A stretch of 9,367 bases of DNA from Oceanococcus sp041619315 (lineage in GTDB: Bacteria > Pseudomonadota > Gammaproteobacteria > Nevskiales > Oceanococcaceae): contig JBFKEC010000123.1 of assembly GCA_041619315.1 (NCBI GenBank), positions 1 to 9,367 of the forward strand. The letters are read 5' to 3'. The notes beneath the pieces are model-generated. The model was not told the origin of the DNA, did not search any database, and was given only the letters and a program-made list of their open reading frames with translations. The translations under genes were made by a program, and so were the position numbers. Below are positions 1 to 7,611 of the stretch, piece after piece; position 1 is the stretch's first letter; every line of letters starts with the position of its first letter.

Positions 1-1094
1 ACCTTGTCGAAACCGGCCTGAACCCAGGGTGCGCCCTGTTGAGGCTGAAACAGGTCAGCAACATGGTATTCGGCATCCAGACCCTGACGCTGTGCATTGG
101 CACGGCCACGTGCAACGAGCCCGGCATCGCCCTCAACCGCAACAACCTGCGCACCACGGCGCGCCATTGGCAGGGTGAAATTGCCCAGCCCGGCAAACAG
201 TTCCAGCACCCGATCACCGGCTTGCAGATCAAGCAACTGCAGAGCATGCGCAATCATGCGTTGATTGAGTTCAGCATTGACCTGGACGAAGTCTATGGGG
301 GTGAACTCAAGATCAACGTCATATTCCGCAAGCGCATAGCGCAACACCGGGGCGTCGTCCTCAAGCGGCCGCACGGTGTCCAGGCCGCCTGACTGCAGAT
401 ATATCCAAAGGCCCGTCTCACGACCATAGGCTCGCAATGCATCGACATCCGACGCGCTGAGTTCCTGCAGGTGGCGGAACACCAGACACACATGGGTATC
501 GCCCATGGCCACTTCAATCTGCGGGATGCTTTCACGCGCCTGCATACCGGCGATTAATGTGGCGAGTTCTTCCAGCCGGGTGCCGACCCTTGGATCCAGC
601 ACTTCACACGACTGAATATCAGCAACGTAAGGCTTGCCGCGCTCGCGAAAGCCGACCAGAACACGCTCTTTCTTGTGCACGTACTTGACCGCGAGGCGCG
701 CACGCCGCCGATAACCCCAATGCGGCCCGGTCAATGGTTCCAGCCATTGCCGCGGCGTGACCTCGCCGATACGGCTGAAGACATCCGCCAGATGCTTCTG
801 TTTGAATTCCAGTTGGCGCTGAGGTGCCAGATGCTGCAGGACACAGCCACCGCAGGTGCCAAAATGTGCGCAGCGTGGTTCGACCCGATCGGGATGACGG
901 CTGTGCAATTCCAGCAATTCGCCCTCGTCGAAACTGCGTTTTCGGCGCATGGCGCGATAGGTGATGGTTTCACCGGGCAGCACATCAGGCACGAACACGG
1001 TTTTGCCTTCGTGGCGCAAAACGCCTCGCCCATCATGGGAAAGGTCCAGCACCTCGCCCTGCCGCGGATCGCGGTTTACTTTTTTTCTGCTCAT
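1..1094 (-). CDS. rlmD: 23S rRNA (uracil-1939-C5)-methyltransferase RlmD (RumA), 3' end cut by window edge
   Basis: This gene encodes an iron-sulfur, SAM-dependent methyltransferase that makes 5-methyluridine in 23S rRNA (U1939 in E. coli). Reading the minus strand from the ATG at 1094 gives 364 uninterrupted codons before the left edge. An N-terminal TRAM-like RNA-binding segment spans about residues 10-65. The 4Fe-4S cysteines are present: C75, C81 and C84 in CAHFGTCGGC, plus C163 in DIQSCEVLDP. The conserved DFVQVN motif (Q271) is followed by the SAM-binding loop VLELFAGLGNFTLP at 296-309 and the acidic VVAVEG strand ending at E321-G322. The visible part stops at GFDK, just before the expected LLDPAR segment. 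The nucleophilic cysteine and catalytic glutamate therefore lie outside the window and could not be checked. The start is 13 nt after the cysM stop with only a weak GAG ribosome site 7 nt upstream, so coupling to cysM is likely. Family assignment is firm; the order cysM-rlmD is known in Pseudomonas, where relA follows. Confidence 0.95.
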   Translation of the reverse strand, partial: MSRKKVNRDPRQGEVLDLSHDGRGVLRHEGKTVFVPDVLPGETITYRAMRRKRSFDEGELLELHSRHPDRVEPRCAHFGTCGGCVLQHLAPQRQLEFKQKHLADVFSRIGEVTPRQWLEPLTGPHWGYRRRARLAVKYVHKKERVLVGFRERGKPYVADIQSCEVLDPRVGTRLEELATLIAGMQARESIPQIEVAMGDTHVCLVFRHLQELSASDVDALRAYGRETGLWIYLQSGGLDTVRPLEDDAPVLRYALAEYDVDLEFTPIDFVQVNAELNQRMIAHALQLLDLQAGDRVLELFAGLGNFTLPMARRGAQVVAVEGDAGLVARGRANAQRQGLDAEYHVADLFQPQQGAPWVQAGFDK

Positions 1095-1107
1095 CAACGG
1101 GCTCGGA

Positions 1108-2007
1108 TCAGGCGGGGAACACGCCGGTGGAGATATAGCGATCACCGCGATCGCAAACAATGCTGACAATCACCGCATCACGCTGTTCAGCGGCAAGCTG
1201 CAAGGCGCAATACATGGCGCCGCCGGAAGACACGCCGGCAAAGATGCCTTCGCTGCGGGCCATAGTGCGCATGCAGTTTTCGGCATCATCCTGGGTCACT
1301 TCCATCACCCGGTCGACCCGTGACGCATCGTAAATCTTGGGCAAATAAGCCTGAGGCCAGCGCCGAATGCCGGGTATGGAGGATTCGCCTTCGGGTTGAA
1401 CCCCAACAATCTGAATGTCCGGATTCTGCTCCTTCAGAAAACGCGAGCAGCCCATGATGGTGCCGGTGGTACCCATGGATGACACCAGATGGGTAATCTT
1501 CCCCTCGGTTTCGCGCCAGATTTCCGGCCCCGTGCCCTCATAGTGAGCCAGCGGATTGTCCGGATTGGCGAATTGATCCAGCACTCGGCCTTCCCCGCGC
1601 TGCTGCATTTGCAGGGCCATGTCCCGCGCCCCTTCCATGCCCTGCTCTTTGCTCACCAGGATCAACTCGGCACCAAATGCCTTCATGCTGGCGCGGCGTT
1701 CCGCGGACAGGTGTTCGGGCATGATCAAGGTCATGCGGTAGCCCTTCATCGCAGCGACCATGGCCAAGGCGATGCCGGTATTGCCACTGGTTGCCTCGAT
1801 CAGACGATCGCCCGGCGTGATGTCACCGCGGGCCTCGGCGCGCTGAATCATCGACAAGGCTGGACGGTCTTTGACCGAGCCGGCCGGATTGTTGCCTTCG
1901 AGTTTCGCAAGCACGCTGTTTCCGCGTGCAACGGCAGTGTCCGGCAGCATGCGCTGCAGGCGGACAAGCGGCGTGTTGCCGACAAATTGTTCAAGTGTGT
2001 TGTGCAT
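1108..2007 (-). CDS. cysM: Cysteine synthase B (O-acetylserine sulfhydrylase B)
   Basis: This is a cytoplasmic PLP enzyme that makes cysteine from O-acetylserine and sulfide; family members of the CysM type also accept thiosulfate, giving S-sulfocysteine. The 299-residue product is close to the usual CysM length and has no gaps. The N-terminus TLEQFVGNTPLVRLQRM matches the family. The PLP lysine is K46 in PAGSVKDRPA, the substrate loop is TSGNTG at 73-78, and the phosphate-binding GTTGT is at 179-183. Two features favour CysM over CysK: the RRWP motif at 215-218, within SSIPGIRRWP, and the C-terminal CDRGDRYISTGVF at 285-297. The ATG lies 9 nt after the gdhB stop. An AGGG abuts the start codon with no useful spacing, so there is no good ribosome site and translation probably depends on the upstream gene. 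Placement directly behind a glutamate dehydrogenase is not an obvious pathway link. Confidence 0.96.
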   Translation of the reverse strand: MHNTLEQFVGNTPLVRLQRMLPDTAVARGNSVLAKLEGNNPAGSVKDRPALSMIQRAEARGDITPGDRLIEATSGNTGIALAMVAAMKGYRMTLIMPEHLSAERRASMKAFGAELILVSKEQGMEGARDMALQMQQRGEGRVLDQFANPDNPLAHYEGTGPEIWRETEGKITHLVSSMGTTGTIMGCSRFLKEQNPDIQIVGVQPEGESSIPGIRRWPQAYLPKIYDASRVDRVMEVTQDDAENCMRTMARSEGIFAGVSSGGAMYCALQLAAEQRDAVIVSIVCDRGDRYISTGVFPA

Positions 2008-2016
2008 CCCTGAATT

Positions 2017-5000
2017 CTACAGACTCAGGCGCTGAAGCTCTCCCATTGCGATGGTCAGCGCGGCAAAATCTGGCTGGCCCAGCGTGCTCAATTCGGACAG
2101 TCGGCTATCGGCAAATTCCAGTTGGCGTGCACGTTCCTGATGCCAGCGCTCGACTCTTTCTTTAGCGTTCGTGCCGGCACACTGCAGGGCTCTGGCGACG
2201 ACCTGACGGTGCTGTACATAGGCGTCTTCGCGCAGATTTCCGCGCGCCAGCGCTTGCCAGCGATTGTCCGCATCAAGCCCACTGATCGAGGAAAGCAGCC
2301 AGGGCAGGCTCAACAAACCGCCGATGTGGAAATACTCGCGTGCAACCTCGACCGCGGTAAAGCCGCATTGCTCGCTCAATAATGCGATATCAAGTGCGGA
2401 CCCAATCACGCTGTGATTGGCATACTTGCAAGCCAATTTCCCCTCAACCCCGCGCGCCTGCAACTGTGCCTGCATGGCCGCGCGCTGTTGCTGATATTGC
2501 TCCGGCAGCACCTCGTCCAGGGCACCTTCAAGTGCTGCAACCGTGGGCTGAAAGCGTGCCACCAGATCGTCCAGTTGCTCCTGCCCAGCCGTATTGCGAA
2601 CCAGCCAAAGACTCGCGTGCTTCAGCAGCCCACTGATGCGTTCAATCAGATCGTATTGCAGGTCGGTGGGAAGCGCGCCGTCGGTTGCTTCAATCTCAGT
2701 AAAGCGCTGTTCCGAGCCGAAGATATCGCGCGCCGCCAGATAGGCCCGGGCAGCATGCTCCACACCAACTCCGCGATCCTCAGCCAGGCGATGGGCAAAG
2801 GTTGCGCCCATCCGGTTGACCGTTTGGTTGGTGATGAGGGTCGCGATGATCTCTCTGCGCAGTCGATGCTGGTATAACGCCGCTTTTTGCTGCTGACGCA
2901 TGGCGCTCGGAAAGTATTCGAGCAGATCATGCACAAGCCTGGGATCATCAGGCAGGCTGCTGTGCAGTATCGGTTCATACAGCCCGATTTTGCTGTACGA
3001 CAGCAACACCGCCTGCTCGGGAAGCGTGAGCCCGCGACGCTCTGCTCGCCGCCGCTCCAGAGCTTCATCATCCGGTAAAAACTCAATCGAACGATCAAGC
3101 AATTGCTTGCGCTCGAGCAGACGCATGAAATTGGCATGCTCGTCGATTCGCTGTTCGTTGCGGCGCTGCATCAGGGCCAAGGCCTGGGTCTGCAAGTAGG
3201 AATCACGCAACACGCCACTTGCCACATCCTGGGTCATGGACTCGAGCAGCTGATTTCTCGCCTCAAGCGCCAATTCGCCCTCACCCATCAGCGTATTCAG
3301 CGGAATCTTGATGTTGACCTCTCGGTCTGAAGAATTGACCCCACCCGCGTTGTCATTGAAATCAGTAATGACCCGCCCGCCATTGAGGGCAAACTCAATC
3401 CGGCCCAACTGGGTCATGCCCAGATTGCCGCCTTCACCGATGATTTTGCAACGCAATTCCTGGCCATTGACGCGCAGGCCGTCATTGGCACGATCGCCCA
3501 CATCCTGGTGGCTTTCCTGGCGCGCCTTGACGTAGGTTCCGATGCCGCCGTTCCACAGCAGGTCGACTGGAGCCTGAAGAATCTCATGGATGAGTGCGTT
3601 GGGCGTCAGCCGGCTTTGCGAAATATCCAGGGCCTCACGGGCTTCGGCAGAGATTTCGATCTGTTTGGCGCTGCGCTCATAGATGCCACCACCGGCCGAT
3701 ATCAACTCAGCCTCATAATCCGCCCAACTGGAACGTGGCAAAGCGAACAGGCGCTCGCGCTCTGCAAAACTGCGCGCTGCATCCGGGTTAGGATCTATGA
3801 AAATGTGCTGGTGGTTAAACGCCGCGACCAGACGGATGTGTGGCGACAGCAACATGCCGTTGCCAAACACGTCCCCACCCATGTCACCGATGCCAACACA
3901 ACTGAAATCCTCGTTCTGACTGTCACGTCCGAGTTCGCGAAAATGGCGTTTGACCGATTCCCAGGCGCCACGCGCGGTAATACCCATTTTCTTGTGGTCG
4001 TAGCCGGCCGAACCGCCCGATGCGAACGCATCACCAAGCCAGAACTCGTATTCGGCCGACACGCCATTGGCGATATCTGAAAAACTCGCAGTCCCTTTGT
4101 CAGCGGCTACAACCAGATAAGGATCATCATCATCCTGTCGCACCACACTGGGCGGTGGCACGATCTGGCCATCAACAAGATTGTCGGTAATGTCGAGCAG
4201 GCCCCGAATGAAAATCTTGTAACAGGCAATTCCGACTTGCTGAGCCGCATCACGATCCAGCCCGACCATGGATTGTTTGACCACGAAACCGCCTTTCGCG
4301 CCAACCGGCACGATGACGGCATTCTTGACCATTTGTGCCTTGACCAACCCAAGCACCTCGGTGCGAAAATCCTGCCGCCGATCTGACCAGCGCAAGCCGC
4401 CACGGGCGACCTTGCCACCGCGCAGATGGATGCCCTCGACCTGTGGCGAATAGACAAACGTCTCGAACATCGGGCGTGGCCGCGGCAACTCGTCTATGCG
4501 CCGCGGGTCGAGCTTGAAGCTCATATAGGGCTTGGGCTTGCCCTGCGCCGTGCGCTGGAAATAATTGGTCCGCAGACACGCAGTGATTACGCTCAGGTAC
4601 GCACGCAATACACGGTCGGCATCCAGACTTTTGATGCCGTCCAGGGAGCCATACAACTCGGCGCATAGCCTTTCGACCGAACTGTCGCGCTGATCCTGGG
4701 AACGGTTGGGATCGAAGCTGGATTCGAACAACTGGACCAGCCTGGCGGCAAAGTCCGCATGCGCGGCAAGAATGCCCTGTATGTAACTCTGACTGTAGGG
4801 CCAAGCGGTTTGCAGCAGATATTTGCACAGCGCGCGCAGCAATCCAGCCTGGCGCCCGGTTAGTCCGGCACTCAGGATCAAGGCATTGAAGCCGTCATCC
4901 TCAAGCTCGGCTGTCTGCGTGCGCATGTAGGCGTCTTCAAACAGCGTTCTCATACGCTCGGTCGGCAGCACGCATACGCCAGTCTGCAGCAGGTCGAACT

Positions 5001-6825
5001 CTTGCACCCACAGCTCGGTTTGCGCCCCAACGGTGACTTTATACGGGCGTTGGGTGATGACCGTAAGGCCAAAATTTTCCAAGGTCGGCAATACCGCTGA
5101 AAGACTGGCCGGCTGGTCGTAGGCGTATAGCTTGAGGCGCAGATCACATTCGCCCTGATGCTTGTCCAGCAAGCGCACCAGCTGGACGTCCTCACGACCA
5201 AGACGGTTCAGGTATTGCAGGTCGGTAGCAGCTTCAAGCGCGGCCACATTTTCTCTGTAACTGAGTGGAAAGGCGCCACGAAAACGGTCAGCCAGACGCA
5301 GCGCTTCATCATCCGGAAGTATCGCCGCTAAGTAGTTACGCAGACTGTCGTCCCAGGAGCGTGTGGCTTCCTGCAGGCGCAACTCCATTTCTGCGGGTGT
5401 CAGTTGGGCTTCGCTGCTGCCATCGGTGCGCACGATGAATTGCACACGAGCCAAGCCATCGCGTTGCAGCGTTACGTTGTGCTCAAGCTCGCAGGCGAAT
5501 AACCATTGGCGCAGCAACCTGGCCATGCGCTCTCTGACTTCGGTGCTGTACTGATCGCGCTGCAAGTAGACAAGACAAGAGAAAAATCGCCGATAGCGAT
5601 CACGCCGAACAAACAGACGCAGGCGCTGGGTTTCACGTAGCGAACGCACCCCCAACGCAAGCTCCAGCAGCTCCTCCTCACTGCTCTGAAACAACTCGTC
5701 GGTTGGCAAACCGTTGAGCACCTCATGCAACTGCTTGTGGGCGTGACTGCCAGGGCGAGATTGTGCCCGCTGCAGGACCCAATCAATCTTGCGCCGAAGG
5801 ATCGGCACGTTCTTGGGCAGCGAGTTGTAAACCTCGTTCGAGAACAAGCCGATGAACCGACAGGTTCCGGTCACCTGTCCGTCTGGGCCAAATCGTTTGA
5901 CCGAAATGGAGTCCAGATACTCATCGTGATGAACGGGTGAGCGCGCGTTGGCCTTGGTGATTATGACCGGCCGACGTGAGCTGGCGTATTTATCCAGCTC
6001 CGAAGCCGGTGCAATCCATTTCGAATCATCAACGTGATGGCGATACAGCCCCAGCCCGGTCTGAACGACAGGCTCGAAATGGGCCTCATCGCCGTCACCA
6101 ACCACGCGCGCTTCGATATAGCCAAGAAACGTGTAGTGATCGAGATCCAACCAACGCAGCAGCTCAACCACCTCATCAATGTCTTCACTGAGCATCCCGG
6201 GCGGCGTCGTGCTCAATTCATCAATGCGCTCGGCGAGTTTTTTGCGCATGGGCGGGTAATCGGCCACGACCGCATGCAGGTCGCTCAGAACGCTGCTGAC
6301 ACGCTGTTCCAGCGCACGAAACTCATGCTCTTCAACCAATCCGTCGAACTGAACATGAATCAGCGATTCCATGTCCGGGCTGTCATGCAACGCGGCATCA
6401 ACGTTGAGCATGTCGCCTGCGGCGTCACGTTCAATCACCAGCACAGGGTGGATGAGCCAGCGTATCGTGCCGCCGGCGGCGCGCACCGCCATGGCAATGG
6501 TGTCGACCAGAAAGGGGCAATCACGCACTGTGGTTTCAAGCACGCAGGCATCCGCCCCGTGCTCCGGCATCTCGCCGCCACTGCGGAACACCCGCACCAG
6601 ATCCTGATCCGGCGTGCGCGTGCGACTGAAGCGAAAATGCCCTTCAGCCACGGCATACAGCACCGGAGGATGCAGGCCAGCAAGGACTTCGTCGGGAACC
6701 GACTCGTAGTAACTGCGAATGAAACTGATGACCTGGTCGCGCTCGTCACCACTCAAACGCGCAGCGGCGATGGACTCAACCTGCGCCATGCGCAGGTCAT
6801 GATCGGTCTGATGACTCCGTTTCAC
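2017..6825 (-). CDS. gdhB: NAD-specific glutamate dehydrogenase, large (about 180 kDa, L_1600) type
   Basis: The enzyme oxidatively deaminates L-glutamate to 2-oxoglutarate and ammonium using NAD and usually serves catabolism. The product has 1602 residues, full length for the class (roughly 1600-1650). The N-terminal half carries ACT-like regulatory segments: about 90-190, about 400-470, and a clear one at 561-600 (LRLKLYAYDQPASLSAVLP). The catalytic core runs from about 780 to 1180. It contains GGLRWSDRRQDFRTEVLG (809-826), lysines K829, K834 and K844 (VPVGAKGGF), AADKGTASFSD (907-917), the dinucleotide-binding GIGDMGG (978-984), WNGGIGTYVK (1091-1100) and EGGNLGMTQLGR (1131-1142). The C-terminal 400 residues are the family's helical region. 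The start is GTG, chosen because GGGAG lies 7 nt upstream; the next candidate, ATG at 6789, would remove 12 residues. In P. aeruginosa the homologue responds to arginine and binds effectors through its non-catalytic parts; that regulation is not visible here. It follows a 118 nt leader and leads into cysM 9 nt later. Confidence 0.97.
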   Translation of the reverse strand: MKRSHQTDHDLRMAQVESIAAARLSGDERDQVISFIRSYYESVPDEVLAGLHPPVLYAVAEGHFRFSRTRTPDQDLVRVFRSGGEMPEHGADACVLETTVRDCPFLVDTIAMAVRAAGGTIRWLIHPVLVIERDAAGDMLNVDAALHDSPDMESLIHVQFDGLVEEHEFRALEQRVSSVLSDLHAVVADYPPMRKKLAERIDELSTTPPGMLSEDIDEVVELLRWLDLDHYTFLGYIEARVVGDGDEAHFEPVVQTGLGLYRHHVDDSKWIAPASELDKYASSRRPVIITKANARSPVHHDEYLDSISVKRFGPDGQVTGTCRFIGLFSNEVYNSLPKNVPILRRKIDWVLQRAQSRPGSHAHKQLHEVLNGLPTDELFQSSEEELLELALGVRSLRETQRLRLFVRRDRYRRFFSCLVYLQRDQYSTEVRERMARLLRQWLFACELEHNVTLQRDGLARVQFIVRTDGSSEAQLTPAEMELRLQEATRSWDDSLRNYLAAILPDDEALRLADRFRGAFPLSYRENVAALEAATDLQYLNRLGREDVQLVRLLDKHQGECDLRLKLYAYDQPASLSAVLPTLENFGLTVITQRPYKVTVGAQTELWVQEFDLLQTGVCVLPTERMRTLFEDAYMRTQTAELEDDGFNALILSAGLTGRQAGLLRALCKYLLQTAWPYSQSYIQGILAAHADFAARLVQLFESSFDPNRSQDQRDSSVERLCAELYGSLDGIKSLDADRVLRAYLSVITACLRTNYFQRTAQGKPKPYMSFKLDPRRIDELPRPRPMFETFVYSPQVEGIHLRGGKVARGGLRWSDRRQDFRTEVLGLVKAQMVKNAVIVPVGAKGGFVVKQSMVGLDRDAAQQVGIACYKIFIRGLLDITDNLVDGQIVPPPSVVRQDDDDPYLVVAADKGTASFSDIANGVSAEYEFWLGDAFASGGSAGYDHKKMGITARGAWESVKRHFRELGRDSQNEDFSCVGIGDMGGDVFGNGMLLSPHIRLVAAFNHQHIFIDPNPDAARSFAERERLFALPRSSWADYEAELISAGGGIYERSAKQIEISAEAREALDISQSRLTPNALIHEILQAPVDLLWNGGIGTYVKARQESHQDVGDRANDGLRVNGQELRCKIIGEGGNLGMTQLGRIEFALNGGRVITDFNDNAGGVNSSDREVNIKIPLNTLMGEGELALEARNQLLESMTQDVASGVLRDSYLQTQALALMQRRNEQRIDEHANFMRLLERKQLLDRSIEFLPDDEALERRRAERRGLTLPEQAVLLSYSKIGLYEPILHSSLPDDPRLVHDLLEYFPSAMRQQQKAALYQHRLRREIIATLITNQTVNRMGATFAHRLAEDRGVGVEHAARAYLAARDIFGSEQRFTEIEATDGALPTDLQYDLIERISGLLKHASLWLVRNTAGQEQLDDLVARFQPTVAALEGALDEVLPEQYQQQRAAMQAQLQARGVEGKLACKYANHSVIGSALDIALLSEQCGFTAVEVAREYFHIGGLLSLPWLLSSISGLDADNRWQALARGNLREDAYVQHRQVVARALQCAGTNAKERVERWHQERARQLEFADSRLSELSTLGQPDFAALTIAMGELQRLSL

Positions 6826-6832
6826 GCGCTGT

Positions 6833-6837
6833 CTCCC
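6833..6837 (-). promoter_or_regulatory. Ribosome binding site of gdhB (decides the GTG start)
   Basis: On the minus strand GGGAG is followed by the 7 nt ACAGCGC and then the GTG at 6825. This is the best Shine-Dalgarno match in the window, and the spacing is near ideal. It supports initiation at GTG rather than at the in-frame ATG at 6789. Confidence 0.7.
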
Positions 6838-6854
6838 GTACGGTCGAGCCGGGG

Positions 6855-6869
6855 GCGCGCTGTCCGCGC
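6855..6869 (-). other. Short GC-rich hairpin in the gdhB leader
   Basis: On the minus strand GCGCG, the 5 nt loop GACAG and CGCGC form a perfect 5 bp stem, 17 nt before the GGGAG ribosome site. It is followed by cytosines rather than thymines, so it is not an intrinsic terminator. It could influence translation or mRNA stability, but a 5 bp stem in GC-rich DNA can also occur by chance. Confidence 0.25.
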
Positions 6870-6897
6870 TTCTTTACAACCCGGCGCCAAGGTCCAG

Positions 6898-6924
6898 CGT
6901 ATAGGAGCCGAAGGGCCTGAACAA
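6898..6924 (-). promoter_or_regulatory. Possible weak sigma-70-like promoter for gdhB
   Basis: On the minus strand TTGTTC (6924-6919) is separated by 15 nt from TATACG (6903-6898). The -10 match is four of six and the spacing is shorter than the preferred 16-18 nt. It is the only plausible box pair in the 118 nt leader, so it is listed with low confidence. The promoter could instead use another sigma factor or lie upstream of the DUF1329 gene. Confidence 0.2.
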
Positions 6925-6943
6925 CCGCATCTTCAAGCCGCCT

Positions 6944-7609
6944 CTATCGCCCGGCGACGGCACGGTCCAGCCGGTCCTGCTGAGCTTCCGGATCTGCCGC
7001 CTGAAAGGCCGACAGCGACATGCATGTGCGGTAAATCCGCCGCAAGGTCGGGTATTCGCTCAGATCAAGATCGTTCTGCCGCGCATTGCTGATTTGTGGC
7101 ACCAGACACACATCCGCCAGCGTGGGTTTGTCGCCATGACAATAGGCGCCGGGCTTCAGATGCTTGTGCAGCAGCGATTCCAGCGCTTCAAAACCTTTGT
7201 GCATCCAGTGCTCATACCAGTCGCGCCGGGCTGACTTTTCGATGCCCATAACATCGCGCTGGTAATAATAGGTGCGCAGGATGTTAAACGGCTGCATGTC
7301 GGCGACCATGACCTGACAAAACGAGCGTACGCGGGCACGGTCGAACGTATCTTTGGGCAGCAGCGGACGTTCCGGATAGTATTCTTCGAGAAACTCCAGG
7401 ATCGCGGCGGACTGGGTGATCGTCAGATCATCATTCACGACCAGCGCAGGCACCAGGCCCTGTGGGTTGTGCCGCAGATAGGTGTCGCTGTGCTGCTCAC
7501 CAACATCCTCGTCGATGTATACCGAGTTGTAGGGCACAGACTTGTAATTCAGGGCGATCCGCACACGATGGGCGGAGACGCTGCGGTAGTAAGTAAACAG
7601 CTGCAACAT
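6944..7609 (-). CDS. maiA: Zeta-class glutathione S-transferase, maleylacetoacetate isomerase type
   Basis: The family uses glutathione to isomerise maleylacetoacetate to fumarylacetoacetate in tyrosine and homogentisate breakdown; relatives act on maleylpyruvate. From the ATG at 7609 the product has 221 residues, a normal length. The thioredoxin-like N-terminal domain (about 1-82) holds the zeta signature region YYRSVSAHRVRIAL (7-20), the cis-proline segment NPQGLVPAL (48-56) and the glutathione-binding QSAAILEFLEE (66-76). The helical C-terminal domain contains KPTLADVCLVPQ (161-172). Compared with the human enzyme's Ser-Ser-Cys active-site stretch, this protein has Ser10-Val11-Ser12. Variation here is common in bacterial members. 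A TTG start two codons upstream (7615) would overlap the kinase stop; I prefer the ATG, which lies 2 nt after that stop, behind a weak GGA 8 nt upstream. No homogentisate dioxygenase or fumarylacetoacetase lies in the window, so the substrate is inferred from homology only. The closely related maleylpyruvate isomerase is the main alternative. Confidence 0.88.
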   Translation of the reverse strand: MLQLFTYYRSVSAHRVRIALNYKSVPYNSVYIDEDVGEQHSDTYLRHNPQGLVPALVVNDDLTITQSAAILEFLEEYYPERPLLPKDTFDRARVRSFCQVMVADMQPFNILRTYYYQRDVMGIEKSARRDWYEHWMHKGFEALESLLHKHLKPGAYCHGDKPTLADVCLVPQISNARQNDLDLSEYPTLRRIYRTCMSLSAFQAADPEAQQDRLDRAVAGR

Positions 7610-7611
7610 GA

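Larger units (their letters stand above)
6826..6943 (-). other. Intergenic leader between maiA and gdhB
   Basis: This is the only non-coding gap in the window longer than 13 nt. Read on the minus strand it holds a possible weak promoter in its first half, a short GC hairpin at 6855-6869, and the gdhB ribosome site at 6833-6837. No run of thymines follows any stem, so I see no intrinsic terminator for maiA. The upstream genes could therefore be read through into gdhB. I see no riboswitch or tRNA-like fold. Confidence 0.6.

Noticed and set aside
293..1036. Short minus-strand frames at 293-535 and 731-1036 that might suggest a broken gene at the left end.
   Set aside because: A different minus-strand frame reads without interruption from 1094 to the edge and encodes RlmD with its cysteines and SAM motif, so these are out-of-frame shadows and the gene is not broken.
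1080..1086. A run of seven adenines (minus strand) at codons 3-5 of rlmD, a possible slippage site.
   Set aside because: It encodes an ordinary lysine-rich N-terminus, the frame after it is correct, and no alternative product makes sense.
1489..2013. A 174-codon plus-strand open frame opposite cysM.
   Set aside because: It mirrors the codon pattern of cysM, which has every diagnostic motif, and shows no recognisable domain.
6898..6920. AGG...CCT inverted match in the gdhB leader considered as a terminator for maiA.
   Set aside because: The stem has mismatches after three base pairs and no following thymine run.
6826..6943. After the maiA stop the same frame stays open through the whole leader into gdhB, which might suggest stop readthrough or a longer protein.
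   Set aside because: The translated extension is arginine-rich and low in similarity to any GST tail, maiA is already full length, and stop codons are scarce in GC-rich DNA.
6034..7092. A 352-codon plus-strand open frame antisense to the gdhB start, the leader and the maiA end.
   Set aside because: It lies opposite two well-supported genes, its product resembles no family I recognise, and long antisense frames are expected in GC-rich coding DNA.
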